A stretch of 64,000 nucleotides of DNA. Source: Psychroserpens luteolus. GTDB lineage: Bacteria > Bacteroidota > Bacteroidia > Flavobacteriales > Flavobacteriaceae. The DNA is taken from assembly GCF_021032705.1 (NCBI RefSeq), contig NZ_JAHVXI010000002.1, positions 642,490-706,489 on the forward strand, written 5' to 3'. The stretch's first letter is position 1. Each line of letters starts with the position of its first letter. Position numbers and translations under genes: made by a program. Below, piece after piece: positions 1 to 8,309 of this stretch. The notes beneath the pieces are model-generated. The model saw nothing but the letters and a program-made list of their open reading frames with translations. It had not been told where the DNA came from and did not search any database.

Positions 1-1209
1 TATGAACTAAAAACCTATAAGGGTGTATATAAAAAAGGATTAAAACATTTTACCGAGTCATGGGAGACTATTGACAATGAAATATTAACAGAAACCAGTT
101 TTGGAAAAGAAATAGCTAAAAAAGATAAATTCAAGAATACACTTTCTAATGAGATTATCGCGATTAGCGATAGTTTATTGAAAGCAAAAACCATTTTAAA
201 ATATGTTCAATCAAATTTTAATTGGGACGGTAATTACGAAATGTTTCATGATGTATCCATTGAAAGTTTGTTGAAAAATAAATCGGGCAGTTCTGGCGAA
301 ATAAATGCGCTGCTTTTTAGATTATTAGATGATGTAGGTATTAATGTAAAGCCCATAATTATTTCTACAAGAGAAAATGGTTTTATAACTACATATTATC
401 CCGTAATTTCTGATTTCAACTATCTTATTATAAAAGCAGAAATAGATGGAAAAACCTATTTGCTCGATGCAACCAGCAAATATATTTCCTTTGGCGAAAT
501 CCCATTTAGATGCCTTAATCAATATGGGAGGGTTTTGAGTTTTGAAAAAGGGAGTTCTTGGTATGAACTAAATATAGAGGATACAAGCCTAAGGCAATAC
601 AGCTATGTTCTAAATATTGATAAGGATCAAAATGTAACAGCAAGCATAGATTTTGAGACCACAGGTTATCATGCTTTACCAATAAAGGAAAGTTATTTTG
701 AAGATGAAGAAAAATTTATCAATGCCTTCAAAAATGAATACGATTTTGTTGATATTTCAAACTTTGAAGTATCTATAAAGGACAAAACATCAAAAAAGTT
801 TATCACTAAATTTGATGTTCAAAACACTGCAGAACTAATAGGTAACAATGTATACTTTAACCCTATATTATTTAAATTTTTCAAGAAGAACCCTTTCAGA
901 CTTCAACAGCGTAGTTATCCAATAGATTTTGGCTATAAGGATACTTACATTTATAAAATAAAAATTAATGTAGATGAAGCATATAATATCCTAGAGATTC
1001 CTGAAAACACAAACCTAGTGCTGCCAGGAAGAGAAGCATCAGTACTCTTTTCTGCACAAAAAACAAACAACGAAGTTCTACTATATTTCAAATTATCATT
1101 CAATCGCGCTACTTACGCTCCAAATTATTATGAAGCTCTTAAAGAAATAATGTCTAAGGTTATAGATATCCAAAACAACGCACTTATTGTTTTAGAGAAA
1201 AAACAATAA
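1..1209 (+). CDS. DUF3857/transglutaminase-like protein, C-terminal part (5' end outside window)
   Basis: The reading frame is open from base 1, so this is the last 402 codons of a longer gene; a TTG at 178 is internal and not a start. The visible part contains a transglutaminase-like core: the GSSGEIN stretch at 288-308, followed by an LSTR-like segment (IISTRENG) and a LDAT motif, as in Bacteroidota DUF3857-type proteins. These are usually exported, about 630-700 residues long, and of unknown function. The position that is the catalytic Cys in true transglutaminases is Ser here, so enzymatic activity is unlikely. The C-terminal 150 residues look like the beta-rich DUF3858-type tail. The potassium channel gene follows after 22 bases. 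Family assignment is fairly sure; the function is unknown. Confidence 0.75.
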   Translation, partial: YELKTYKGVYKKGLKHFTESWETIDNEILTETSFGKEIAKKDKFKNTLSNEIIAISDSLLKAKTILKYVQSNFNWDGNYEMFHDVSIESLLKNKSGSSGEINALLFRLLDDVGINVKPIIISTRENGFITTYYPVISDFNYLIIKAEIDGKTYLLDATSKYISFGEIPFRCLNQYGRVLSFEKGSSWYELNIEDTSLRQYSYVLNIDKDQNVTASIDFETTGYHALPIKESYFEDEEKFINAFKNEYDFVDISNFEVSIKDKTSKKFITKFDVQNTAELIGNNVYFNPILFKFFKKNPFRLQQRSYPIDFGYKDTYIYKIKINVDEAYNILEIPENTNLVLPGREASVLFSAQKTNNEVLLYFKLSFNRATYAPNYYEALKEIMSKVIDIQNNALIVLEKKQ

Positions 1210-1231
1210 ACTTTTTAGTATTTTTGAATTA

Positions 1232-2062
1232 ATGAACAACCTAACATCAAAGTGGCAAAAAAAACTTCATGAAATAATTTATGAAGCAGATACACCTGCT
1301 GGAAAATTATTTGATGTGGTTCTCCTTATTGTTATTCTTACTAGCATTATTTTAGTTATGCTAGAAAGTGTTAATAGTATTGATACAAAATATCATAACT
1401 TTCTTGTTGTTTCTGAATGGATTATTACTATTTTATTTTCTATAGAATATATTGCTAGGGTCATCACTGTTAAAAAACCATGGAAGTATGTTTTTAGTTT
1501 CTATGGCATTGTAGACCTCTTATCTACAATACCTATGTATCTATCATTCTTTTTTGTAAGTTCTAGTTCATTTGTTGCGTTTAGAGCTTTACGACTATTA
1601 CGAGTCTTTAGAATTTTAAAACTTACTCGCTATATAGGTGCTTCAACAAATTTTGTTCGCGCCTTAAAAACGAGTCGTGCAAAAATTGCCGTTTTTCTTT
1701 CATTCGTGATCATTCTTTGTATCATTTTAGGTACAGTCATGTATTTGGTTGAAAGTGAAGAAGGTAGTGGATTTACAAGTATTCCTAGAAGTGTCTATTG
1801 GGCTATTGTTACCTTAACTACTGTAGGTTATGGAGACATTGCTCCCGCAACACCTTTAGGTCAATTCATTGCATCCTTAATTATGATAATGGGTTACGGG
1901 ATTATTGCTATACCAACTGGAATCGTTTCATCTGAAATGACAAAAATAAAAAAGCATGATGTACACACAAACACACAATCCTGCCCAAACTGTTTAGCCG
2001 GTAATCACCGCGATGGTGCTCACTTTTGCCATAATTGTGGTAATATTTTAAATGAAGAATAA
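1232..2062 (+). CDS. Voltage-sensor-type potassium channel with C-terminal zinc ribbon
   Basis: A 276-residue six-helix ion channel of the Kv/KvAP type. Segment S4 carries a basic residue at every third position (R118, R121, R124, R127, K130, R133), and the pore loop contains the potassium selectivity filter TTVGYGD at 196-202. Membrane segments lie at about 27-46, 58-78, 88-108, 113-133, 152-174 and 205-230. After S6 comes a short tail with two CxxC pairs (CPNC at about 247 and CHNC at about 264), which predicts a zinc-binding ribbon. It should conduct K+ across the inner membrane; voltage gating is inferred from S4 only. The 3' end overlaps the miaA start by 11 bases, implying cotranscription. 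Confidence 0.9.
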   Translation: MNNLTSKWQKKLHEIIYEADTPAGKLFDVVLLIVILTSIILVMLESVNSIDTKYHNFLVVSEWIITILFSIEYIARVITVKKPWKYVFSFYGIVDLLSTIPMYLSFFFVSSSSFVAFRALRLLRVFRILKLTRYIGASTNFVRALKTSRAKIAVFLSFVIILCIILGTVMYLVESEEGSGFTSIPRSVYWAIVTLTTVGYGDIAPATPLGQFIASLIMIMGYGIIAIPTGIVSSEMTKIKKHDVHTNTQSCPNCLAGNHRDGAHFCHNCGNILNEE

Positions 2063-2966
2063 ATATTTAATATCTATTGTTGGTCCTACTGCCATAGGAA
2101 AAACAGCACTTAGTATTAAACTAGCTAATTATTTTAATACGGAAATCATCTCGGCAGATTCTAGACAATTCTACAAAGAAATGCAAATTGGAACTGCAGC
2201 GCCAACGCCATCAGAATTAGCAGCCGCTCCACATCATTTTATTAAACATTTATCTGTAGAGAATTATTACAATGTTGGTGCTTTTGAAAATGACGCTATT
2301 GCCTTACTTAAAACACTTCATGAAGAACATCAAGTAGTTATTATGGTTGGTGGCTCTGGGTTATATGTCAATGCGGTCACAAAAGGTTTAGATGATTTGC
2401 CGAAGGTTGATATAGCCATAAGAGAGCAACTTAATACTAGACTACAAACCGACGGACTTGAAGTCTTACAATTTCAGTTAAAACAGTTAGACCCAAAAGC
2501 TTATCAATCAATTGCTATAGATAATCCGCAACGTGTGATAAGAGCTTTGGAGGTATGCTTATCTAGCGGAAAGCCCTACTCTTCCTTTTTAAAAGGCAAG
2601 GATAAAGTGAGAGCCTTTAAAACAATTACAATTGGTTTAACAGCCGATCGAGCTATTATATATGATAGAATTAATAGACGAGTTGATTTAATGATAGATG
2701 AAGGGTTAATTGACGAGGTCAAAAGCTTACAGTCTAAGCAGGAACTTAATGCTTTAAACACGGTTGGCTATAAAGAATTATTTAAGTATTTGAATGGAGA
2801 ATGGGATTTGAATTTTGCCATTTCAGAAATAAAAAAGAATACGAGACGCTTTGCAAAACGGCAGCTCACTTGGTTTAAAAAAAATGAAGATACGCTTTGG
2901 TTTGATTACAGTACACCTACTGAAGACATTATTGAAGCCCTGATGAGAGGTATAAAATTAGTTTAA
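2052..2966 (+). CDS. miaA: tRNA dimethylallyltransferase
   Basis: MiaA transfers a dimethylallyl group to N6 of A37 in tRNAs that read codons starting with U. The 304-residue protein has the P-loop GPTAIGKT near residue 11, the conserved DSRQFYKEMQIGTA segment at about 37, and the GGSGLY motif at about 97. Length is normal. The start ATG lies inside the last codons of the potassium channel gene (11-base overlap, different frame), so translation is probably coupled. The gene ends 88 bases before the cold-shock gene, which has its own promoter. Confidence 0.97.
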   Translation: MKNKYLISIVGPTAIGKTALSIKLANYFNTEIISADSRQFYKEMQIGTAAPTPSELAAAPHHFIKHLSVENYYNVGAFENDAIALLKTLHEEHQVVIMVGGSGLYVNAVTKGLDDLPKVDIAIREQLNTRLQTDGLEVLQFQLKQLDPKAYQSIAIDNPQRVIRALEVCLSSGKPYSSFLKGKDKVRAFKTITIGLTADRAIIYDRINRRVDLMIDEGLIDEVKSLQSKQELNALNTVGYKELFKYLNGEWDLNFAISEIKKNTRRFAKRQLTWFKKNEDTLWFDYSTPTEDIIEALMRGIKLV

Positions 2967-2999
2967 ATTAATTTGTTTTGAAATAAATCATAAAAATGC

Positions 3000-3028
3000 T
3001 TGTTTTCAGTTAATTAGACCTACATTCG
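3000..3028 (+). promoter_or_regulatory. Predicted promoter of the cold-shock gene
   Basis: TTG at 3000-3002 and TACATTCG at 3021-3028 are separated by 18 bases, close to the Bacteroidota consensus TTG-N19-TAnnTTTG with one mismatch in the -7 element. It leaves a leader of about 20 bases before the ATG at 3055. Confidence 0.45.
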
Positions 3029-3054
3029 CAGCTTAAAATAATCTAATATATATT

Positions 3055-3246
3055 ATGAGTAGAGGTACAGTAAAATTCTTCAACGATTCTAAAGGATTCG
3101 GATTTATAACTGAAGATGAAAACAACAAAGAACATTTTGTACATATTTCAGGTTTAATCGATGAAATTCGTGAAGGAGATGCAGTTGATTTTGATTTAAC
3201 TGAAGGAAAAAAAGGATTGAACGCAATTAACGTAAAAGTTGTATAA
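3055..3246 (+). CDS. Cold-shock domain protein (CspA family)
   Basis: A 63-residue single cold-shock domain that binds single-stranded RNA or DNA and acts as an RNA chaperone in the cytoplasm. The RNP1 motif KGFGFI is at residues 13-18 and the RNP2-like motif HFVHIS at 27-32. It is slightly shorter than E. coli CspA (70 residues), which is common in Flavobacteriaceae. It has its own predicted promoter and a strong terminator, so it is monocistronic. Identity is clear; whether it is cold induced cannot be read from the sequence. Confidence 0.95.
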   Translation: MSRGTVKFFNDSKGFGFITEDENNKEHFVHISGLIDEIREGDAVDFDLTEGKKGLNAINVKVV

Positions 3247-3269
3247 TATTTCGATATTTTTTTAAACAA

Positions 3270-3297
3270 AAAAGCCAATCACTAGTGATTGGCTTTT
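3270..3297. terminator. Bidirectional terminator between the cold-shock gene and the response regulator
   Basis: A perfect 28-base palindrome centred on CTAG (AAAAGCCAATCACT and its complement), with A-runs on the left and T-runs on the right. It lies between two convergent genes and can serve both strands. Confidence 0.85.
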
Positions 3298-3317
3298 CTT
3301 ATTTTTATTACGTTTGT

Positions 3318-4028
3318 TTAAGCATCTTGATTAACTACTAATCTAAAGCCTTCACCATGAATATTTAAAATCTCAACGTTTTCATCTAACTTTAAATACT
3401 TTCTTAGTTTAGCGATATATACATCCATACTACGTGATGTAAAGTAGTTATCGTCTCTCCATATTTTGGTTAACGCTAATTCACGAGGCATTAAATCATT
3501 TTCGTGTAATGCTAGCATACGAAGCAATTCATTTTCCTTTGGAGACAATTTAATAGGATCTTTACCATTAAATTTCAAGAAACGTAATTTAGAGTTTAAA
3601 TCAAATCTTCCTATTTTGAATTCAAATTGCTTACTATCTGCAATTGTATCTGTAGCCTTTCGTTGCATGATCGCCTTGATCTTCATTAAAAGTACTTCGC
3701 TATCAAATGGCTTATTTAAATAGTCGTCTGCTCCTACTTTATAACCTTTAAGCACATCCTCTTTCATAGCCTTGGCTGTTAAGAAAATAATCGGTACATC
3801 GGTATTCTTTTCTCTAATCTCTTTGGCTAGAGTAAATCCATCTTTGTAAGGCATCATTACATCCAAGATACACAGATCGTAATCATCCTTTTTGAATTTT
3901 TCGAAACCTTCCATTCCGTTTTTAGCATGAACCACATCATAGTCGTTCATATTTAAATAATCTTTTAAAACAGTTCCAAAATTTGGATCGTCTTCTACTA
4001 AAAGTATTTTCTTATTTTGCTCTTCCAT
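3318..4028 (-). CDS. OmpR-family response regulator
   Basis: A 236-residue regulator: receiver domain at 7-122 with the acidic pair D13/D14, phospho-acceptor D56, T84 and K106, followed by a winged-helix DNA-binding domain (about 140-232, with SPKENELLR and the MDVYIAKLRKYL recognition region). It starts 3 bases after the stop of the kinase gene, so the two form a two-component pair. The closest characterised relative I know is RprY of Bacteroides; the match is by overall pattern. OmpR-family proteins bind direct repeats spaced about 11 bases, and such repeats occur in front of the kinase gene itself and elsewhere in this window (see findings). Confidence 0.93.
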   Translation of the reverse strand: MEEQNKKILLVEDDPNFGTVLKDYLNMNDYDVVHAKNGMEGFEKFKKDDYDLCILDVMMPYKDGFTLAKEIREKNTDVPIIFLTAKAMKEDVLKGYKVGADDYLNKPFDSEVLLMKIKAIMQRKATDTIADSKQFEFKIGRFDLNSKLRFLKFNGKDPIKLSPKENELLRMLALHENDLMPRELALTKIWRDDNYFTSRSMDVYIAKLRKYLKLDENVEILNIHGEGFRLVVNQDA

Positions 4029-4031
4029 AAT

Positions 4032-5606
4032 TTATGATATTAATGGTAGCTTTATTGTGAATGTGCTACCTTTTCCCTTTTCACTTTCTACTGATATATG
4101 ACCTTGATGGTCGTCTACAATTCGTTTAACATATGCCAAACCTAAACCATGACCTTTTACATTGTGTACATTTCCAGTGTGTTCTCTATAAAACTTCTCG
4201 AACACTCGCTTTTGAACTAACTTAGACATTCCATTTCCTTGATCTGAAATTTTAAGTAGAACATTATTGCCAACATTTTCAGTATAAACATCAATTTTAG
4301 GAGCATTATCACTGTATTTAATAGCATTGTCTAAAATATTGACAATCACATTTGTAAAGTGAGTTTCGTTAGCCAAAACTGACGATTTATCTGCTTCTAG
4401 ATGCGTCTTAACATAGCCTTTCCTATCTTCAACTATCAATTCTACATGAGTCACTGCATCTTCAACTAGGTCGTGTAACTTCACACGTTCCTTACTAATA
4501 TTAAGTTCATTTTTTTCTAACTTAGAAATTCGCAATACATTTTCTACTTGAGCATGCATTCGCTTATTTTCATCTTTAATCATTTTCAAGTAGCGCATGA
4601 CTTTATCTTGATCTCCTATTATTTTTGGGTTTCTAATAGAGTCTAAAGCTAAATTTATTGTCGCAATTGGTGTCTTAAACTCATGCGTCATATTGTTTAT
4701 AAAATCTGTTTTTATTTGAGAAATTTGACGCTGTCTAATTAATTGATAAATGGCGCTTGAATAGGCCAAAATGATTATAGATGTAAAGATGATAGATAAT
4801 ACAATCATTCCTAATATAGAAGACAACAAATACTTTCTTCGCTCTGGAAAATCTACATAGAGTGAATATTTACTTCTTCCTTTATCATCTAAGAAAACTG
4901 GAATTCCAATAGTTGATTCAGGATTCAATTCGAAATTATCTGATCTAATTTTTGTAGATAAATCCTTATCAAAAATCGCATATTCAAAAGCTGTTTTTAT
5001 ACCATTAATAGAAAACTGCGATTGCAAGAAATCTGAGACTTCATCGTTAGTAATACGTTTGTAAATTGGATAATTTTTATATACAGCTCGATAGTTTTTT
5101 TTGTAAAAACTACGACCTAAATCATCCATTGTACTATAATCTCTGAAGGTTTGTGTTGGGCTTAAGCTAATTTTACCATCTATAGGACTGCGGTCATAAA
5201 CTTTAGTTTCACTTATATTAGTAAACCTACTTATGTTTATACTGTCTGTACCAATGTCAAAGAACAATGATGGCACTTTAAAGCTTTCTTCCGCAATGGC
5301 ATTTTTAAATCGAATCGCCTGATTTGTATCTTCATCAAAAGAATCATAAATCAAGAGTTGCTTGATTTCTGTTGTATCAGGTGTTCGACCATTTTTAGTT
5401 ACCTCTTTATATAGTCTATCGTAACTTAGAAGTTCTTTATCTTCTATCGCTTTAGACACTAAACTTAGAGATCGAATTACGTCAGACGTAAATTGTTTTT
5501 CCTCGTTTTTTAAGGTATTATTAATAAAAAATGCTTGAACGAAAATGATGCCGATGAGTGACAAACTCATCAAAACCACCAATAAAATGAATAGCTTTTT
5601 GCCCAT
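4032..5606 (-). CDS. Membrane sensor histidine kinase (partner of the adjacent OmpR-type regulator)
   Basis: A 524-residue kinase. TM1 spans about 5-28, a periplasmic sensor region of about 230 residues follows, TM2 lies at about 261-284, then the H-box NNMTHEFKTP with phospho-accepting H308, N-box ILDNAIKYSD, G1 box SDQGNG and G2 box GHGLGLAYV. No HAMP or PAS domain is obvious. The organisation resembles RprX of Bacteroides. The regulator follows after 3 bases. The -7 element TAAATTTG ends 4 bases before the ATG, so the transcript is predicted to be leaderless. Upstream GTTAA-type repeats suggest autoregulation. The signal sensed is unknown; an envelope signal is inferred from the periplasmic domain and the candidate targets. 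Confidence 0.93.
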   Translation of the reverse strand: MGKKLFILLVVLMSLSLIGIIFVQAFFINNTLKNEEKQFTSDVIRSLSLVSKAIEDKELLSYDRLYKEVTKNGRTPDTTEIKQLLIYDSFDEDTNQAIRFKNAIAEESFKVPSLFFDIGTDSINISRFTNISETKVYDRSPIDGKISLSPTQTFRDYSTMDDLGRSFYKKNYRAVYKNYPIYKRITNDEVSDFLQSQFSINGIKTAFEYAIFDKDLSTKIRSDNFELNPESTIGIPVFLDDKGRSKYSLYVDFPERRKYLLSSILGMIVLSIIFTSIIILAYSSAIYQLIRQRQISQIKTDFINNMTHEFKTPIATINLALDSIRNPKIIGDQDKVMRYLKMIKDENKRMHAQVENVLRISKLEKNELNISKERVKLHDLVEDAVTHVELIVEDRKGYVKTHLEADKSSVLANETHFTNVIVNILDNAIKYSDNAPKIDVYTENVGNNVLLKISDQGNGMSKLVQKRVFEKFYREHTGNVHNVKGHGLGLAYVKRIVDDHQGHISVESEKGKGSTFTIKLPLIS

Positions 5607-5610
5607 CGTT

Positions 5611-5618
5611 CAAATTTA
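5611..5618 (-). promoter_or_regulatory. -7 element of the sensor-kinase gene
   Basis: On the minus strand this reads TAAATTTG, a full match to TAnnTTTG. Only 4 bases separate it from the ATG at 5606. No TTG is found at the expected -33 position, which fits a promoter that needs an activator. Confidence 0.6.
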
Positions 5619-5622
5619 GTAT

Positions 5623-5674
5623 TTTAACATTTAGAACGATTGCCATTTAACCTTACATTAACAAATATGTTAAA
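5623..5674 (-). promoter_or_regulatory. Cluster of GTTAA-type repeats upstream of the sensor kinase
   Basis: Read on the minus strand the region holds TGTTAAT (5657-5663) and GGTTAAA (5646-5652), with starts exactly 11 bases apart; a weaker CGTTCTA (5632-5638); TGTTAAA (5623-5629); and an inverted copy at 5668-5674 that overlaps the coaE stop codon. The tandem pair ends 27 bases from the -7 element. I propose it as the binding region of the adjacent OmpR-type regulator; this is inference. Confidence 0.45.
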
Positions 5675-6269
5675 ATTGGCGTTTTTTGATTTTTTTAAGG
5701 ATAGATTGATGAATTTTTTGAACTTGTTTTTTCACATCTTCTAAATCATCGTTAACAATCACAAAATGAGACTTTTCTATTTTTTCTTGATCACTCATTT
5801 GATTGTTTAAAATGGCCATGATTTTTGATCGACTGCTATTATCTCGCTTGATAACACGTTTAATGCGTTCTTCAATATCTGCAGTAACTGTAATAATAAA
5901 GTCGTATTGTTCTTCTTTACCTTGTTCAAAAATAATTGCTGCTTCTTTAATAACGTATTCAGATTTTTGTTTAGTCATCCATCTTTTAAAATGTGAAGCT
6001 ACTTTAGGATGCACTATAGCATTCATTCTTTCTAAGTATGTTTTATCATTGAAGATTTTCGATGCAATATACGCTCTATTAAGTTCATTGTCTACATAAG
6101 CCTCTTCTCCAAAAAGAGCAATGAGTTTGCGCCTAATTACTTTAGATCTTGCCATAAGTAGTTTTGCTTCTACATCTGCAATATAAACGGGAACATCTAA
6201 GGCTTCAAAAAAAGCTGCAACTGTAGTTTTACCACTACCTATACCTCCTGTAAGTCCTACTATCGTCAT
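5670..6269 (-). CDS. coaE: Dephospho-CoA kinase
   Basis: CoaE phosphorylates the 3'-hydroxyl of dephospho-CoA, the last step of coenzyme A synthesis. The 199-residue protein starts with MTIVGLTGGIGSGKTTV, containing the P-loop GGIGSGKT at 8-15. The IADVEAK segment at about 30 corresponds to the substrate-binding DxxAK motif, and the HP of IVHPKV is conserved. Length is normal. The start overlaps the end of the YbbR-like gene by 4 bases (ATGA). Another CoA-pathway gene, coaBC, lies at 16-17 kb in a separate operon. Confidence 0.95.
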   Translation of the reverse strand: MTIVGLTGGIGSGKTTVAAFFEALDVPVYIADVEAKLLMARSKVIRRKLIALFGEEAYVDNELNRAYIASKIFNDKTYLERMNAIVHPKVASHFKRWMTKQKSEYVIKEAAIIFEQGKEEQYDFIITVTADIEERIKRVIKRDNSSRSKIMAILNNQMSDQEKIEKSHFVIVNDDLEDVKKQVQKIHQSILKKIKKRQF

Positions 6270-7234
6270 TTAATGATTATATATTCTACTTTATTCTGCT
6301 TCATTTTTGCAGACTTAACTTTATTCGAATTGACAATTAATTTAGGTGTGAAATATGGTTTTCCAGATTTTATAACTTCATTATAGTCACACTCAATCTT
6401 AAAGTCATTTGGTGTGACATGCTTATAGTCTTTCAAACTAATATAATATGAGACTGTTATATGCTTCGGAAAAAAATTGATGTCCTTTTTGTTAGGCTTA
6501 TTTAATATAGTGATCGGAATTTTGAATGTTCCTTCGGTAAACTTGTCGACCTCTGCTTTAATCCTTGTTTTTTCTGCTGAAAGCTTCAAATGCTTTGAGG
6601 CTTTTACGAATTCTAAATCGACCAAAGTATTTATATTAGTTTTTACATCGCTTAAATCAAAAGGTTTGGTTTCAATAAATTCTATTTCAGAAATTTCCTC
6701 TTCAGCACCAATAACTTTAACAGAATCTGGAATAAGCTCTATCTCATTTAAGGCATCATATCCACTGCGAAAATTGATCTTCGATTTTAGGATAACTGGT
6801 ACTTTTTTAGTGCTTAATTTTCCAAACGGGAATACTAACGTATCTGGTTTTACCGAAACAATTTCAACTGAATTTCCAAATTGTTCTTTAATCGCATATC
6901 TCCCTTTTTCGGCAACCCATAGATACGTATTATCTTTTATGTCAGTACTATTTTCAAAATCTAATACATAGGTCTTATCATAAAAATAATATGAGAACAA
7001 ATTAAATCCATGTGTAGACACTGTCACATTCACCTTAGGAATACTATCTAATGTAATAACATTAGTCTCTGGTAAGTTTTTATACTCAATACTAAGAGGA
7101 ATTGTTTCTACATAATTTTCTGAAAGTTTGGTCACCACTAAAATTAAAAATGCTATTAAAAAGAAAAGCCCAAAAACATTTAATTTCTTGTTTCTAATTG
7201 ACTGCCCTAATTTTAGTTTTATACTATTTAGCAT
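6266..7234 (-). CDS. YbbR-like (CdaR-type) domain protein
   Basis: A 322-residue protein with one membrane segment near the N-terminus (about 22-40) and a predicted extracytoplasmic part made of repeated beta-rich YbbR modules; the pattern 'P..I..KPF..I.V.S.I.FR.GYD' with VKVIG is typical. In Firmicutes, YbbR/CdaR regulates the diadenylate cyclase; no cyclase gene is next to this copy, so that role is not shown here. It overlaps the glycosyltransferase gene by 11 bases and coaE by 4, an arrangement I recall as common in Flavobacteriaceae. Family is fairly sure, function unknown. Confidence 0.8.
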   Translation of the reverse strand: MLNSIKLKLGQSIRNKKLNVFGLFFLIAFLILVVTKLSENYVETIPLSIEYKNLPETNVITLDSIPKVNVTVSTHGFNLFSYYFYDKTYVLDFENSTDIKDNTYLWVAEKGRYAIKEQFGNSVEIVSVKPDTLVFPFGKLSTKKVPVILKSKINFRSGYDALNEIELIPDSVKVIGAEEEISEIEFIETKPFDLSDVKTNINTLVDLEFVKASKHLKLSAEKTRIKAEVDKFTEGTFKIPITILNKPNKKDINFFPKHITVSYYISLKDYKHVTPNDFKIECDYNEVIKSGKPYFTPKLIVNSNKVKSAKMKQNKVEYIIIK

Positions 7235-8234
7235 TTTTAAAAAATAATTTAGGAAATCTTTGTTCAGGATGCTTATTTAAAATCGAAATGGCAAACGTAG
7301 ATTTTAAAAATCCATAACCATAACCAAAGAACTGAATAAAAATAGCCAAAATTGATTGAATAGCTACACTAAGACTTAATGTTTGGGTAAATGCGAGAAT
7401 AAAGGCTAATACAAGATAGACGATATAAACACTCAAAAAGAATTGATAATTTAATAAGAACAATACAATAGAAACAATAAAACCTATTGTAAACAATGTA
7501 GGAAACCAATACGTCAAACGTGATGTTTTTGGATGCCATTTATTAAGTATTGGTCTTACTAAGCCAAACTTATGAACTTGTTGATAGAATTTTTTCCAAG
7601 AAATTCGTCGTTTATGATAAACGTAAGCTTCATTAATTAATATCGTATTATAACCTAAATCATTTAACCTTATAGATAAATCGGGGTCTTCACCTGGATG
7701 AATCACACCAAAGCCTCCAGATTTTAAAAAGGCTTCCTTTGATAGCCCCATATTGAAACTTCGAGGTTGAAATTTATCGCCAGAGATACGTCCTCCGCGT
7801 ATACCTCCGGTTGTTATATAGGAGGTCATGGCAAAGTTTATAGCTTTTTGTAAATCTGTAAAAGAGCTATGAGCTGCATCTGGACCTCCATAGCAATGCA
7901 CAAAATTAGAGGATAGGTAGTTACTTACAATGGTCAAGTATTGTTTAGGTAATAAACAATCAGAGTCTAAAATGATAAAGTAGTTCCCATTAGCTTTTTG
8001 CATTCCGTAATTTCTGGAATCTCCAGGCCCAGAATTTTCCTTGTAGTAATATGCAATATTTAAATCATCAAAATTTTCAACTATAGTTTTGCAATCAATG
8101 CTAGAACCATCTTCTACAATAACAATCTCAAACGACAAATCGCCATCCAAACTACTAAAACTACTGAGGAGTTCCTGTACTTCATCTGGTCTATTAAATA
8201 CAGGAATTATAAAGGAAAATTGTAATGCTTTCAT
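7224..8234 (-). CDS. Family 2 glycosyltransferase with C-terminal membrane anchor
   Basis: A 336-residue GT-A fold enzyme. It begins with the nucleotide-sugar-binding segment FIIPVFNRPDEV, has VEDGS at about 40 and the metal-binding DSDC (DxD type) at about 95, followed by GEDPDLSIRL, which corresponds to the ED acceptor/base motif. Two or more hydrophobic helices occupy about 250-325, anchoring it in the inner membrane with the catalytic domain in the cytoplasm. The donor and acceptor sugars cannot be told. It is the first gene of the operon continuing to the YbbR-like gene and coaE. Confidence 0.88.
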   Translation of the reverse strand: MKALQFSFIIPVFNRPDEVQELLSSFSSLDGDLSFEIVIVEDGSSIDCKTIVENFDDLNIAYYYKENSGPGDSRNYGMQKANGNYFIILDSDCLLPKQYLTIVSNYLSSNFVHCYGGPDAAHSSFTDLQKAINFAMTSYITTGGIRGGRISGDKFQPRSFNMGLSKEAFLKSGGFGVIHPGEDPDLSIRLNDLGYNTILINEAYVYHKRRISWKKFYQQVHKFGLVRPILNKWHPKTSRLTYWFPTLFTIGFIVSIVLFLLNYQFFLSVYIVYLVLAFILAFTQTLSLSVAIQSILAIFIQFFGYGYGFLKSTFAISILNKHPEQRFPKLFFKNAK

Positions 8235-8240
8235 ACCTCA

Positions 8241-8248
8241 CAAAGGTA
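8241..8248 (-). promoter_or_regulatory. -7 element of the glycosyltransferase operon
   Basis: On the minus strand TACCTTTG matches TAnnTTTG in full and lies 6 bases before the ATG at 8234, predicting a message with little or no leader. No good -33 TTG is visible, because the preceding terminator occupies that position. Confidence 0.5.
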
Positions 8249-8261
8249 AGTAAAGAAAATA

Positions 8262-8288
8262 CAAAAGCCACCTTTAAGGTGGCTTTTG
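8262..8288 (-). terminator. Terminator after the CUB-domain T9SS gene
   Basis: A perfect inverted repeat of 13 bases per arm around a single T (CAAAAGCCACCTT / AAGGTGGCTTTTG). On the minus strand it follows the stop at 8310 by about 20 bases and ends in a T-run. It abuts the next promoter. Confidence 0.85.
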
Positions 8289-8309
8289 AATAAGTATTTA
8301 AATTTAAGC

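Noticed and set aside
178..1209. A complete 343-residue protein starting with TTG at 178
   Set aside because: The frame stays open to base 1 with protein-like sequence, so the gene begins before the window.
3033..3278. Minus-strand frame of 81 codons over the cold-shock gene
   Set aside because: It is antisense to a certain gene and runs into its terminator.
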